Below, piece after piece: positions 5,637 to 5,916 of a DNA stretch of 5,916 bases. The notes beneath the pieces are model-generated. The model was not told the DNA's origin, did no database searches, and saw only the letters and a list, made by a program, of their open reading frames with translations. Within the stretch, counting starts at the first letter, position 1. Each line of letters opens with the position of its first letter. The translations under genes were made by a program, and so were the position numbers. The stretch comes from DAOTVS01 sp034436375 (GTDB lineage Bacteria; Chloroflexota; Anaerolineae; SpSt-313), in contig DAOTVS010000274.1 in the NCBI GenBank assembly GCA_034436375.1, positions 1 through 5,916 on the forward strand. Direction: 5' to 3'.

Positions 5637-5916
5637 TCAGAGACTCGAACGTGCCTATTCTGACATCCGGGTTATCCGGGGTGCTGCCGACGATGTGGCC
5701 CGATTTGTCAAAGGCCAGCATCACGTGGTTCCCCCGCAGGTCAATATCCTCGAACCCGGCCCGGGCAAGCCTATCCCTGGTTTCGTCCAGGATACTGAAA
5801 TAGAGGTCCTTCGATATGAGCCCTCTCTTGTAGGCATGCAGAGCGGTGATCTCGGTGTAATAGTTGCCGTCCTCGATCGCCAGCCTCTCGTCGGGCCCGT
5901 TAAAGTAGCCCCAGAT
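5626..5916 (-). CDS. Unrecognised protein, C-terminal 96 residues, cut by the window edge
   Basis: Reading the - strand from base 5916 gives 96 codons ending in TGA at 5626-5628. The start lies outside the window. The product is well mixed in composition and looks like a real globular protein: it opens IWGYFNGPDERLAIEDGNYY, has a helical middle around EITALHAYKRGLISKDLYF and ILDETRDRLARAGFEDI, and ends in VRIGTFESLRRL. The segment DIDLRGNHVMLAFDKSGHIV (residues 58-77) has the spacing of a kinase-like or phosphotransferase loop (N followed by a hydrophobic FD-x-x-G turn), but this is only a resemblance and I do not assign a family. Seven of nine arginines use AGA or AGG, against mostly CGC in dnaX, recR and comM, which suggests a separate origin. 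It is convergent with comM across the inverted repeat. Confidence 0.72.
   Translation of the reverse strand: MWGYFNGPDERLAIEDGNYYTEITALHAYKRGLISKDLYFSILDETRDRLARAGFEDIDLRGNHVMLAFDKSGHIVGSTPDNPDVRIGTFESLRRL

Noticed and set aside
5130..5663. Several open frames of 77-162 residues across the repeat region on both strands
   Set aside because: They are created by the CACGAAGG-type repeats and by the comM 3' end; the products are low-complexity Arg/Leu/Phe strings without a credible start.

Overview
This window is a GC-rich bacterial chromosome segment built around a housekeeping DNA replication and recombination cluster. On the + strand the order is dnaX (clamp-loader tau subunit), ybaB/ebfC (nucleoid-associated protein), recR (recombination mediator) and comM (Mg-chelatase-like AAA+ helicase). 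A short tatA gene (Sec-independent protein translocation) lies on the - strand upstream of dnaX. The taxonomic guess is weak. The TatA and YbaB sequences, the long Ala/Pro-rich linkers in DnaX and the strong preference for CGC and GCC codons resemble those of GC-rich environmental lineages such as Chloroflexota, but nothing here is diagnostic.

Layout. Positions 1-42 may hold the last 13 codons of a + strand gene cut by the window edge. A 9-bp hairpin (48-78) separates it from the convergent tatA (106-312, -). The 402-bp divergent spacer 313-714 contains no recognisable gene. It does contain two - strand sigma70-like promoters facing tatA, one + strand promoter candidate facing dnaX, and a dnaX leader with two hairpins. 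Then come dnaX (715-2568), ybaB (2604-2954, GTG start) and recR (2954-3553). ybaB and recR overlap by one base (TAATG), and these three genes look like one operon. The 163-bp recR-comM gap is almost filled by an imperfect inverted repeat (3563-3703), followed immediately by the comM ribosome binding site and comM (3717-5282).

After comM the character of the sequence changes. A pair of inverted 56-bp arms made of tandem 19-mers (CACGAAGG/CGCGAAGG type) brackets 176 bp of sequence with no recognisable function (5282-5569). Beyond it, on the - strand, is the C-terminal end of an unrecognised gene (5626-5916). That gene uses AGG/AGA arginine codons, unlike everything else in the window, which suggests that comM marks the edge of the conserved cluster and that accessory DNA begins after it.

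How the genes relate: DnaX loads the sliding clamp, RecR acts with RecF/RecO to load RecA on gapped DNA, YbaB binds DNA near them, and ComM promotes branch migration during recombination of incoming DNA. The core is conventional. The parts worth a second look are the two inverted-repeat elements, the tandem tatA promoters and the foreign-looking partial gene. I did not find a clearly new biological system here.
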